This document shows positions 13,101 to 25,078 of a stretch of 64,000 nt of DNA, in pieces. The position numbers and the translations under genes were made by a program. Each line of letters begins with the position of its first letter. Position 1 is the stretch's first letter. Origin of the DNA: Rhynochetos jubatus (taxonomy: Eukaryota > Chordata > Aves > Eurypygiformes > Rhynochetidae); contig CM050659.1 in the NCBI GenBank assembly GCA_027574665.1, forward strand, positions 21,305,001 through 21,369,000. Reading direction: 5' to 3'. The notes under the pieces were generated by a model. The model had not been told where the DNA came from and did no database searches. It was given only the letters and a program-made list of their open reading frames with translations.

Positions 13101-13667
13101 ATTTATTTCCTTAAAATATACTTTCATCACTTGCTGTGTAATGATTTACCACTAAATGGAGATTTTAGGATAAAGGTGGTACTGATCTTTGGTAACAGGG
13201 ATAGCCTATCTCCATCCCTAAATATCTAGGCATTTGTGTAGCTTGATATTGATGTGCTTTATGTTATAATGTTGATATTAAAGAGGTACCACTGTGGAAA
13301 GCTTGCTTTCCCCCAGCAATGATCATTTTATGTGATACGAAACAAGTTGCATTTGAATGGAATTGGAATTCACTAAAAATGCGCAAAAAAAATTTTTAAA
13401 AAATTTAATTAATTATGTGAATTTACCTACACATAAACTAGGTGTTTTTTTCCTGTGTTAAATTTTTCACTCTAATTGCAGTTCCCCCTTTTTTTTTGTA
13501 AAAACATATTCAAATACACAATTCTTTGACACTACGTATTTAGAAAGCAGTAAGTGAAATGCACGTAGGAGTCAGAACTTTAATGCAAACTGATAAACTG
13601 TACAGTCCTGTACCACATCCCTCTGCTGTTTAAGAGAACTGCTGTGCGCTGAAGCTCAAAGGCGTGA
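10139..13667. other. Non-coding stretch with one weak plus-strand exon candidate
   Basis: No recognisable gene. The only exon-like structure noted is at 12538-12710 on the plus strand. From 13340 to 13510 the DNA is very AT-rich with several homopolymer runs. Confidence 0.45.
12538..12710 (+). CDS. Weak candidate coding exon, unknown product
   Basis: The acceptor tgtctgcag is followed by 173 bases open in one frame (two bases of a split codon plus 57 codons), then a possible donor AAG|gtgtgg. The frame closes with TGA at 12717-12719 if the donor is not used. The peptide is rich in Ser, Arg, Gly and Glu at first, then reads PWEDVWRLLTVQQTELLGR. I do not recognise it. The pyrimidine tract before the acceptor is poor and the donor is weak. 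Chance is a serious alternative. Confidence 0.2.
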
Positions 13668-14006
13668 TGTTACCCTTCCAAACTGAAGTTTCCAGGTACT
13701 GACACCGTGATAGTGAACTGGCTGCTGCTGCAGGCATAGGAGGACTGAACGTGTACAGTAGATCTAGAGCTTGAACAAAATCTTTCCCGTAACTCAAGAA
13801 AATAATAATGAGAAACCGTATCCACCAGAAAATATCTGCAGAGAGACTCCAGGGCGGAGACAGGGTTTATAGGTGGGCTGGCCTGGGTATGGCCTGAGTA
13901 TTCCCCAGTGCCAGGGGATGTCCAGCTGGCACTGCTTGGGGTTTGTTGGCCAGAAGAGTACAAAATTACCTTTATCAGCCAAGGATCCTGCCCACCAGGT
14001 GACACA
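13668..14006 (-). mobile_element. Solo LTR-like element of an endogenous retrovirus
   Basis: About 339 bases bounded by TGT...ACA-type ends: on the minus strand the element starts TGTGTCACC and ends GGGTAACA. On that strand it carries a TATA box (TATAAA) in a promoter-like context about 130 bases from the start, and a downstream half shared with the fragment at 9998-10138. A retroviral coding region was not seen on either side, so it reads as a solo LTR. No clear target-site duplication was found, and the exact ends could be off by a few bases. LTR identity is inferred from size, terminal bases, TATA box and a second copy. Confidence 0.55.
13866..13871 (-). promoter_or_regulatory. TATA box of the LTR-like element
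   Basis: The minus strand reads CACCTATAAACCCTG. The position within the element, between an upstream and a downstream half, is where an LTR promoter TATA box is expected. It would fire antisense to GAB3. Activity is unknown. Confidence 0.45.
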
Positions 14007-17000
14007 TGTTCAGTTGTTCAAAGGAATATCAGTAAAAGGCCCAGATCATTCCTACTCCCGATTTTAAGAAAGGCAAGTTAGAAGCAGCCAGTCTACGGGT
14101 GAGTCACACAGGAAAATACCAGCACACATGCCTGGTACGTAGTAATTTTTCCCTACTGATGAATAAAATACAAGAAACAACTAAAAGGTTGCTTTGAAAA
14201 GCCTTTGTTTGAAGTAGTTTTCCTTAATTCTTTGGGAGCTCCCAACAGACCTGCTGAACAAGAGACTGTCGAGGTTAGGTCCTACTGTGCCTTTCCCAGC
14301 AGTGGTACCGTGTCAGGGCTGGTGTGTGGAAGGACAGTAATGACAGCTCGAGTGCCCAACAGTTACGTAAAAGCTTTATCTAGGGCTTAAGATGGAGCGT
14401 GTCCTGGCTGTGCACGCTGGCTCTTATTTACCTGGGAGCAACTGGAGCTCTTGCAAGTGCCATTATAAATTCCAGTGCATTAGTTGTGATTGTAAACTCC
14501 GTGGATTAAAACACGTCTTTTTTGGGTTTAATATTTTTGTCTAGTGCAACAGGGCCATGGAGGAAGGCCATCAAGGCGTATTACAATACCACGTCTGCAT
14601 CTAGCCCTTGTTTGGATTCCCAGGGATGCCTGGGTTTGTCACACTCTAGGTATTAGCTTCTTTCATGGTCGGGAAGAGAGTGGTGCAGTGGCTTTTTCCA
14701 GGTGTCCCTCCACCCCAGCCAGCGCCAGAGCTGCCAGCCTAGCAAAAGTGATGAGGTTCCTCCTCCTCTTCAGCCAAGCTGAAAACATCTGACCTGGCAA
14801 CATCACTTTTAAAGGCTGCTAAAAGTCAGTTACAGATGTAATGAAAAAGATGCAGAAGACTGTTAAAGAGGCCTTGGAAGGTGAGCAGTCCTCCCTCACC
14901 TCAGCCTCGGCGTCTGCCCAGCATCACTGACTGTGCTGGCCTCGTTTGGAGGCAGAGGAAAGCTAGAGGAGGAGGGGGAAGCTTGCACAACTACTACTTG
15001 CTCTCATCATCCCAAAGGATCAATTTTCAGACCATTACCTACTTTCCCACAGATGCAGACACTCATACTTCACTGATCTGGAGAGGATTTATAAGTTAGC
15101 ATCCGAGGAATAACTATCAATATACACACACCATTTGCTTTAGGGGTTTTAGTGGTTCTCCAGTAATGGCTAATGCTGAAACCTAGCAGCAGCCCAGGCC
15201 CAGTTGGCCTATTGGAGACAATGTACGGTGCTGTCAGCTTATTTTTCTCTGAGGCACATGTGGTGTCTTTGGGATCTTTTAAATCTGTCTTCAGCTTAGT
15301 CACAGAGCAAAGGCTTTCTCCATTCCTAAGCCAGCCCGACAGACACAGCTATCTAGCAAGCCAGACTAGCCCTCTCCAGCACAATCGCAGGAAGTTATTC
15401 CAAGCCTCAGACAAATCCCATTTCTATCTCTGGAAGAGTAAAAGGTCAAAAAACACCAGGCTGTAGCTCTGCCAGCAATAGCAGCCCTGGCTGCTGCCGC
15501 GACTCAGCGGGCTGGGCGGAGGGGAGCGGGAGCCTTGCGCTGCGTCCCACCGCAGCTCTGCCCTCCTGCAGGCCTGGGGCTCCTGCCCACACATCTCCAG
15601 GAGGTGGAGGTGCTTGGGGCTCCGAAAGGGCTTCACAAGCCATAAGCAACCCCGGGAGAGGGAAGAGGGAAAGTTTAACTGCCAGGTTACCAAAGCAGGC
15701 TTTCTCTGGGAGTCAGCAGAGCTCTCTGATCCCGCCTACCATATTGCTGTTGGCAACTAGCCACATCCCCATCCTCTCCCAGCAATAGGCAGCTTAATTA
15801 GCACAAGTTCTGATTAGCTCTTGCCCTCTGCTTGCAGTGTACTAGCAAAACAGGAGGTTTCCAGGGCGCTCAGCAATTCTTTAGCCGCAGCTAGGTGCTC
15901 CAGAGCCAGCTCTCCGAGCTGCCCTGGCCTGGACATGCCCTCCGTGCAGCACTTTGGACATTTTGATGTTTCAGTGGCTGCTCCTGCGATCAAAGCAGGG
16001 ACGTGAGGCATAGTCTTTCATCATTCCTCACTGTTCTCATAGGATTTCAGTAATGGCCTCTTCCCTCCTGTTGCTTTGCTGGATTTTCTGCTTGGCTTTA
16101 GCAAAGAAGATACCTCATAACAATGCATACAATGGCCAGCCCGTGGCCTGATGATTCAGAACACGATGGGGCTACTCCACCCATGGTAAAAACGTGGGTG
16201 TGATTTTGAGAAACCCATGCCTGAGGAGCTGGGAGGACTGCCGTGCCGGCCGTGCTTCCCTCATGCTGGCCAGGGGTTTGCTATTGATGCTCTCGGGTCA
16301 TGGGGATGCGAACTGCTGGGGACGGAGCTGCTCCTCGCTGAGGTTCTTCGTGCTGAGCTGAATAGCCCAGTCCTCTCTCTGCATGATCCCTGCAGTTCAT
16401 TTTTTATTTGTCCCTCCTTCAGCTTTCCTACTCCTCCCATTCCTGTCCTTCCAATTTTCTTGCCCATCTGGGGCTCCCCTACTCTCCCTTTGTAGCTCTT
16501 GCTTCAACTTTCCCTTTGAAAACACTTATTACTCTACTTTTGCTTTGCTCCTAGGACATAAACACTCCTGAAATGACCTTGGTTTAAACACAGCCTTCAT
16601 CCCTTCTCCCGTCACTACCTCCAGGCACCAACAGGCCTGTCTGTCGCTCCTAAATTAACCAGGCAGGAGTCTAAATAGCAGAACCAGGGGGCAAAACATG
16701 GCTGGCCAAAATAGAAATGGATTTGCGACCTGTTAAAAAACGAGACCTGCAGTGACCCATAGCTTCTGTGGGCATGTGCAGAGCTGCGGAGAATAGCACT
16801 CAAAACCAAGGGTGGCTAAGGCCTGTGTTGGTGCCGATGGAGCTGAGTTGTGCTGTCCTCGCTGGTGTCGCACACTGTCGCTTGCTGGCACCCAGGTACC
16901 TCATTTGGCCTGGAAATGTTTCCAGTCCCATGCTGGAAAACCTCACAGCACTACTCCCCACCAGTGCCGGACGGCATACCCTCCTTCAGGATACGGTTTT

Positions 17001-19365
17001 CTTTATCTAAAGGGCTGAGCCGCCCCGCACGGCTCCCAAACACATTTCAAGTGAAGGCAGCACCAGGGAAAGTCTTGCTTGTTTTTCTCTAATAGACTGA
17101 ACACTGTGGGTTCAGCCCTGAGCCGGGGATGTTTCATAGAGTTTCTTTGTTGTAAATCTGCCTGTCTCCACACCCTCCCTCAGACAAATGCTCTAAGCAG
17201 TGGTTTCTTTGCCAGTGTGAAGGGACTGACTGTCAAGGATCTGCACCCTTTGAAGCCAGCTGAAAGCAAATTGTTGGGCACAAACCTTCAGTTATTTAAC
17301 TGTTCTGTGGCTGGGGCATCACTGGTGGGAAAAGGAGTGTTCAACGTTGGCTGGGAAGGGAGTGCAATGTCCTCCACACAGGCAGAAGAGCCCTGTGGAT
17401 TAACTCTGCACATTCAGCTGATTGGGAAATGGTTATATCTGTGGAGATTTTGGAGGCTTTGTGTGTCTCCTTTGTGGTTTGAGCAGATTTCAGTGTACAG
17501 CCTGTCTTGGCATTTCTGCTGTTAGTTTCTCTGTCTTCGTGGATCTCTCCCATGGGATTAGAAACAATAAAACCCACTTAAAAACTGAAAATGAGGTTAT
17601 ATGATTTCAAAAATCAGCAGAGGAACTCCAAGCCAGCCTGCATTTCACTTCAGCTCCTGTTTTGCAGTTCAAGTTGACAGTATCACGTTAGCATTAGCAC
17701 CAGGCCATGCTTACATTCACTTCCTTCTGAAGCATATGCGAGCACTGCAGACTCTGCAGAGGACCATCCACTTTTGGTTTGGAAGATTTATGAAATTTGG
17801 GCTGGCTGAGGTATGGTTTTATGGCCAATTGACAAACTCTTCCCATCAGAGAAAAGCAGAACACAGCGCGTGGCCTTGCCAACTGGTTGGGATTACGCCG
17901 CCTCGGGGATCCCCGCAGCCTCACCAGGGCTGGATCCAGATGTGCTCTAGGTGCCCCAGATGTGCTTCAGATGCTACCCCCATTTCAGGGCACAGGGAGA
18001 GCATTTTACAGGTGTTAACACGAGGGCAGGAGGCATGTAGGTGTTTGTTGCACAGAGCTGGTGGCACTGACCTGCTGTGACCAGCTAACGGGCTTCCCAA
18101 GGCGCAGGGGGCTGTGACGGCATCGTCACTCATGGGCGCTAGGGAGAGGCAGGGTAACAGGGAGGAGCAGTAGTGGAGCTCTTCATATTCCCCACTTTCT
18201 TGCAGCCTTGACATAGGAGAGGGCGGCTGGGCGGAGGTGTGACAGGCCCTGCCAGCCTCATGCTTGCAGGACACAGGTTCCCTCATCTCTTTAACTGCAG
18301 ACACCAGGAGGGCACAGAGAGGCACCTTTCCCTGCAGCAGCCTCCCGTTTGCCTCTGGAGAGCACCGACGCTGTGTGTTTCTCCAGTGCTGGTTCATTCA
18401 GGGCCGGCAGCAGAGGTGGTGGGACACCTTCACACAGCAGCAGTCCAGTCTCAACGCCTTCTCCTCCTCCCTGGTCCATTCCCTCACTGCCTCCGGGGAG
18501 CCCTGGTGCTCCTGACCTGAGGCAGCCGGCAGCACGCAAGCAGAAAATGATGCAGTCCCGGACTGCCTCCACGTCCTGACTGCTCCTTGGTGACCTCATT
18601 TTCTGGGTGTAGCTCGGAGTGCAAAAACCACAAAAAAAAAAGGGGATAGGGAAGGGAGGAGAAGAGATAGAGAAGAAGTTGCAGAAAAGCAGAAATAAAT
18701 GCTGTAGTTTTGAAAATGACTGTGGAAAAACCCAGCTGGCTCATTATCCTCACTTTTGTAACAGTAACATTGATCCTATTTCACCATCCCACAAGCACAT
18801 ATTCTTCTGATAGTTTTACGGGTTGAAAAAGATTAAGATCCAGAGAAGCTGCACAACACCACTGCCTTCAGCCACTTTTACCAGTTTACTAAGAATCTGG
18901 CTTTTGGTGTTGCGTAGATTAGTGTTCTGACAGGTTGAAAAATGATAGAAAGGGAGCTATTACCCTTCTCCCACATTGCTCATATTTAAGATATTGCTGA
19001 GCACATTAATTGCACGTTGTTCCCAATAGATCAAGCTGAACTTTCATTTCTGAAATCTGTTTTTACTCCCAAACTGTTCCACTATTTGTGGAGTTTGGCA
19101 GAGAGTTTTATTCCTGCTGTACTCGCAAAAAATCTGCATTACAAAATCCTGACAGCTGGCCGAACGTAACCCCAAAGAGAAGGCACCTGCTCAGGAAAGC
19201 CAGCCCATCCTTTTGCAAGCTGCAGCTTCACAGAGGAACCGGCACATTTTGGCCGTGCCTGGGGAGCCAGACCGCGGGCAAGCCACACCACTCGAGTCTG
19301 GCGTGGCGCTGGTATCACACAAGTGTCATCGTGCCATCAGTCACCTCACAGCAATGGACCGCTTC

Positions 19366-19404
19366 GGATGGCAAATCCGTGGTGTTCTGCAGAAATGAGC
19401 GCTT
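19366..19404 (+). repeat. Short dispersed similarity, copy 2
   Basis: Plus-strand counterpart of the segment at 8804-8842, in inverted orientation relative to it. Family unknown. Confidence 0.25.
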
Positions 19405-22400
19405 TTTTCCTCTTTCTCTCCATCCCATTTGAGGAGCCCCCATTGCCCTTCCTGGCACCCAGCAGCCCCCCCGGGATTTCACACACGTGGGACGTGGCCC
19501 TTCATGGCACAGAGATGACCGTGGCGGGCTGGTGAGGAGCAGCCCTGCTCTTGCCCTTCCCTTTCCCCATGGCCGGAGTGTGGACGCTCAGACACACCAG
19601 CACAGCGATAGTGGGGAGGCAGAGGCGGACGCACAGCCGGGCAGGGCAGTGCAGAGCATCGCACCTCGTCATGTCAGTGCCACACCAGATTTGGGCTTTC
19701 TCCACCGTGGAGAGAGCAGGACCCTACCCAGTACTAGGTTAGGCACATTGCTGAGCGACGCGGATCTGCTGCCCGCAGGCCCGTCGGTAGGAAGCTGGTT
19801 TGGGGCATCCTGAACTTGGTGCCCCCGTGGGTTGTGCAGTGCTGTGGCCACCTGAAACTCAGGCTGTCCAGGCAAAGCTGGTGTTTGGGGGGATTTCCTA
19901 GGAAATAAATCATGGTACGTAGTTGTTTTTAACGCTGCTGTAATCAGAGTGCAAGCCTGTAAATATGAAGGGATATGAGAATTTGGAGTGTTAAGGATAA
20001 AGTGTGCAACGTGCCAAATGTTATTGTTTTCCTTTTGCAGCCCGCTATATTCAGATGTTGAGGAAATGATTTAATATTTCTGAACATGTTGTGATTTCAT
20101 CGTTTGGTTCAGCAAGGGAAGTTTGAGAAGTCATGCAAATTACGATAAACATTAAATATGCTGTTAGCACTTTATTTGCCATTTTTTCTATAGCAGTGCT
20201 ACGCAGCGTATGCCAGCCCAGGGCACGTAGATGTCTTCACATCCAGCCAAAAGTTGCAGCAGTAACGGGACTGAAAACCTCAACTTACATGTGGCTCACA
20301 ATTAGAAGGACCAGCCTCAGGAGGTGAAAAGAGAAAGGACTGAGGATGAGTGATACAGCTCAGGACCCGACCAAGCCTGTGCCAGGGGGTTTGCACCCTG
20401 GTACTCATTCCCAGCTCTGCCAGAGCGTTGCGCTCCACAGGACGGTGTGAGGTAGGCAGGGCATGAAGCGATGCACTGAGAAAAAAAGCGCAGGTCTGCA
20501 GAATTTCACAGGCAGCATAGCCTTCTCACAGCGGAGCCGAGAAACGTGCAGTTCTCTCTCAAGCATGGGAAGTTTACGTGATGAATGTTTGGATACTCGA
20601 GCTGACTTTAACCAGCTGACTTTGTAAAGTGGACCTAAAACGTGAAGGAAAGCGGAGCCCGCAGGGTGTTACTTCTTCAAGCCCTTAGCCCTGAAGCCCC
20701 TGTTTTCTCGCACGAGACGCAGGGCGCAACGGCAACAAAAAAAAATTCTGACAAGCCAGAGAGAATTCTTAAACAAAAGAAAACCTGGCACAGGGACTAT
20801 TGTTTATATTTTTCCTAACATTTATGTATTTTAAAATAAAAAATGGCATGCAGTGGATGCTGTATATTATGAGCCATATGAGTGATGACCACTTTTCCAC
20901 AAACTAAGGAGAATAAAAAAATAATTCTAAAAATGTTTAAAAACCAGCTCAGCCTCCTGTGAAGTGTAAAGCTGAGAATTTAAATCAGCTTTTAAAGAAG
21001 AAAACCCAGTTTTGAAAATGTAACAGTGCCTAGCAGAATACTTCAGGGTAAAACAACACAATTTAGTTGATGAGAAGACAGCTGAAAAAGGCAGAACTGC
21101 AATCAAAATAATAGATTTTTAAATTCCTTGCTGTAGCTGGTTTTCTAATACTGCAGTTTGAAAGGAGCAAATGGGTGCAGTACCAGTTATCGAGCACTTC
21201 CAGCCTCCTTCAGCGTTGCTGAGGTTCAGCTCAACCCCCTGTAGGGCTGGCACTGGCCAGCTAATATACACACCGGTACACATTCCTATTTACAGGTAGG
21301 CAATGTAGGAACAGGCTTCACCCCACGCATTTCACCGTGTGTTTTGGTTGTGTCGTACCCACACTCTTAGTGTACTCTTTGATGCAATTATGGTATTTAC
21401 TAAATAGGTCTGACAAATAACTCCTGAGTTTATAATCTGGTTTGTTTTCTGTAAACACTTGGTGAGGGAAGCTGGCCGGTGATGACTGGCTGCGGCTGAG
21501 CATCTCAATCACACAGCGCTGTTTCCAGTTTGAGACTGGAGATAGCCAATTTCTTGGATCGCATTTCTGTGACAAATACGGACCTTTCCAAATTCCAGCT
21601 TATTTCATCATAATTCGTTTGCTGGTTGTATTCTGACAGCAACGTGCCAGACACTCTGCTCCTGGAGGAGACCTGGCAGCCTGCCTGGGGTGCCCAGCCC
21701 CATGGGGTGGGTGCCCACTAAAGCCAGCAGCGCTGCTGGCTGCTGAAATCCCCCACTGGCTCTGCCCCGTGTTACTCTAAGAGCCAGTCAGTGTTTGTGC
21801 TGCGTGCTGGCTGCCCTGTCCAGGTTAACAGCTATGGGGGCAGCCTGCCTTCCCCCAGAACAGCGTCTTTTACCGTACCTGAAGCCACCAGATGTCTGCT
21901 CTCTGGATGGAGAAAATGCAGTGTTCAGGGCAGCCACAAAAACCAGGCTAGATCCATGAAAGGGCAGTTCATCTTCTGATGTGGTTGATAGAAAGGCTTC
22001 TCATCAGTCCAGAGGCAGATTTTCTTTATTCAGATAATTTCTTCATATCATGTTTCCATTTTTGGGAATCTGCATTTCTCAGAGCTTCCTGTCAAGAGGA
22101 GGACCTGGCCCCCTCAGAGCAAATGGGAGCTTTGCCATTTGCATCAGTGGAGCTTAAATGTCACCGCAAAGGCCGGGTGGTTCCCGTGGGACTCATTTCA
22201 AGCCACTCTGTAGATCCCAGCAGAGATCTTCAGAGGCTGTATAGCTGGGAGTACGCAGTGAAACGTGTCCCCCTCCCATAGCTAAATCAAGAGCTAATCT
22301 GGATACTAGATACATGATGATACCATATTGGACCTGCTTCTGTTTTTCTTTCTGTATTTGCACATATGTCCGGAAAGGTTGGTTCTTATTTTCAACGAGT

Positions 22401-25052
22401 GTGACCTGCTCTCTAAGACAAGCTCCGTCCCCAGCCCCATGTGCGTCTCCTCCCTGTTTTTCTGCTTGCCTCCCGCACACTTCCTTTCTCCAGGCAATTT
22501 TAGGAGTGAAATGAAGCCCAAAGGTCAAAGCCTTTGCAGCCTGTAGCCGTGAATTCAATAAGGGTGTAAGAAAGGACAGTCCAGATTTGGCCCGGAGTGG
22601 GTGTGGAGGATACGTCTTTTCACTCCTGTGCGCGCCGGGCTGGGAGATCGGCTGAGCTGCCGAGCAAAACCCTGAACGCGAGTTCCTTTCCCTACACTGA
22701 ACCACGTTGTTATGATCAGGCAGAAGTGTCACAGCGTAAACACTGGCGGCTTTTATTCTGCTCCTGCTGGCTACTCTGGTTTTCTTCATTAGGGCCGACA
22801 GCGTCTTGTTGAAGGGTTTAGTTTAAAAAATGTTTAAAAAAGCAGTGTTGTGGTCCCCTACTAAAAGAGTCACTTTGCCCAATTTCCTGTTTATGTTCCT
22901 TCTCTTCGGAGCCGTCGCATCATGTGAGCGCAGACAGTTATAGATAGGCTGCGTGACTGTTGCTGACCTCACGCCACATGTTCAGTTAACAAGGTGAAAC
23001 AGCAAAATTCGTTCTGTTTGTGTAAAGAATACTGAGAAAACTGCCAGTTCCAAGTAAAATAGAGAGGGACTCCCGATAGCCCGAGGCAGGGCGCAATCTC
23101 CAGGCTCGAGAAACCTGCAGTTCTTTCTGGTCTTTAACTGCTTTGCACATCTGTATTTACATCGTGCTTGCGAGTTACAAGAAAGGGGATTAGCCCCAAC
23201 TCTGTTTCTTTAGCGAAGCAGGTTTGGAGTCCTTCCATAAAAGCTATTAGTTTAGCAAAGTTGCTCAAAATTTGTCCAAACTGCAGTCCCTTTGGTATAT
23301 ACATTTTCCAATTCTTGCTTCCAAAATGACTGAAAATTCCTATGACTCAAATAGCTTCAGTCGATCATACCCAGCATTTGTATTTCAGAACTGTCGTTCC
23401 TCAAACAACACCCTGGGAGCAACCTCATTTTTATTCAGATCTCAAGGATCCGTGCAGAGCCTTGTAAAAGGCCTTTAAGATTACGCAAAACTTTTGGATT
23501 AAAGCCATCCCAAGAAGTGAAAATTTACCTCTGTTGCAGATTATACCTTATTACCATGCTGCTATTAAAGAATTTATTGTGAACGAGTCAGAAAGACCTT
23601 ACAGGTTTCCAGGCCATTTTACACAAGTTGTTTTTATGTAACAGCAGGAATCCCTATCGTGCGGTGTAAGGTTTCAGAAGCGCTTTTCCCACTAACAAAA
23701 AATGAAGTGGTGTTGTTAAATCCAGGAAGACCTGTGCTGGTGTGTTCATTTCTCCTTTCACCCTGTTTTCAACTCGTTCCTGTAAAACGCCCAATCCCCA
23801 CCCTGAGAAATCAGAATTTTATTTTCTAACTGACCAGAGGAGTGGCACCAAGCCAGACCAGCGGTTTTCTGTCCACCCTAAACAGGTAAATAAGAATTTC
23901 AGATGGAGAAGTTGCACCATAGACTGGCCAAAGCCAAACCCACCTGAGTGCATACCTGTGGGTGTACGGATAAGCATCCCGATTACTGGGAGCGCGGTGT
24001 AGTTCAGAGGCAGGTGTATCCCTGTGACAAGTGAACGAATCGCAACATACGCAGCGTGTAATGAGCATGTACCAGCCTTGAAGTGCTTTAGGATTTAAAG
24101 GTGAAAAAAAGCACTCCAGAAATTTAAGCTGCATTCAGGATGATAATAATAATGTCATTTTAGATACTACACATAAGCATGCTGTGAGGGAATATGGAAC
24201 TAAAACTCTTGGCTAGCTGGAGAGGCTGTAAACATCCTCATGTAAAGAGTCCTGCCTGTAAGTCTTCACTGTCAGGGAGTTTAAATGCCTGCAAAAATGT
24301 AGCAGCAGCCAGAAGGTGTCATCTGGGGGGCAGCTTAAAGGAATTAGTGTTTCCCTGTGCCTGCCCTCAGGAAGGAGAAAACGTGCCCGAGGTGTGGAGG
24401 GTGCTGGGTGGGAGGAGATCCTTGAAGGGCTTTAATCTCTTCAGTGCTGTCTTCTGCTGCTGGGACCTCTGAGCTGTGATCTACTTCACATCCCCATTAA
24501 AAGTGAAGAAGACAGACAAAATGAAACAGAAAGGAGAGTATGAGGATGCTTACGATGTGAGTCAACGTCCACCCCTGGCTGCCCAGCAGTTTGATACCTC
24601 CCGCTCAGGTTGCAGTACGCAGGGATGCAGGAGGGATGGGGCCCACCTGCCTGCCCCGGGCAGGGGCAAGGCCAGCTGGCCAAAATCAGCTTCCCTTCAC
24701 CCAGGGCCTTTGCTCATCCACAGCAGGTTCATTCTGATGACAGCCGGTGGCCCAGTGGAAGTGCTGGTAGCCCAGGGGGTGGGTGGCCGGCCCAGGGCCC
24801 AGGCTGTACTAAGAGTGTTGCGGTTGCCTGGGCTGTGCTCCCTGTGGAAGCTTCCCAGGCTGGTCTGGATCTCACACCACAGCTGGCTTTCTTTTCCTTA
24901 GCTTGATTTTTCATCTGTTCTCCGGGGTTCTCCAGATCCCTTTGGGCGCTGCTTTGTAATGATGCCGAGTCACAAAAATTTCAGTTGCTTCCTGAAAGCG
25001 TGTGAGACTCTATTTACCGTTTTGTTAGTCCCAATGAAACACAGCCAAGCGT

Positions 25053-25078
25053 GGGGGGGGGGGGGGGTGGTGGTGGTG
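25053..25078 (+). repeat. G tract followed by GGT repeat
   Basis: Fifteen consecutive G residues run into several GGT units. The run can form G-quadruplex structures and is a probable site of length variation and sequencing error. Confidence 0.9.

Noticed and set aside
21318-21575. 85-codon minus-strand open frame in AT-rich DNA
   Set aside because: The peptide looks protein-like, but no convincing acceptor and donor bound it and no family was recognised.
22193-22789. 198-codon minus-strand open frame
   Set aside because: A frame of this length is expected about once by chance in a window this size; the sequence shows no domain or good splice sites.
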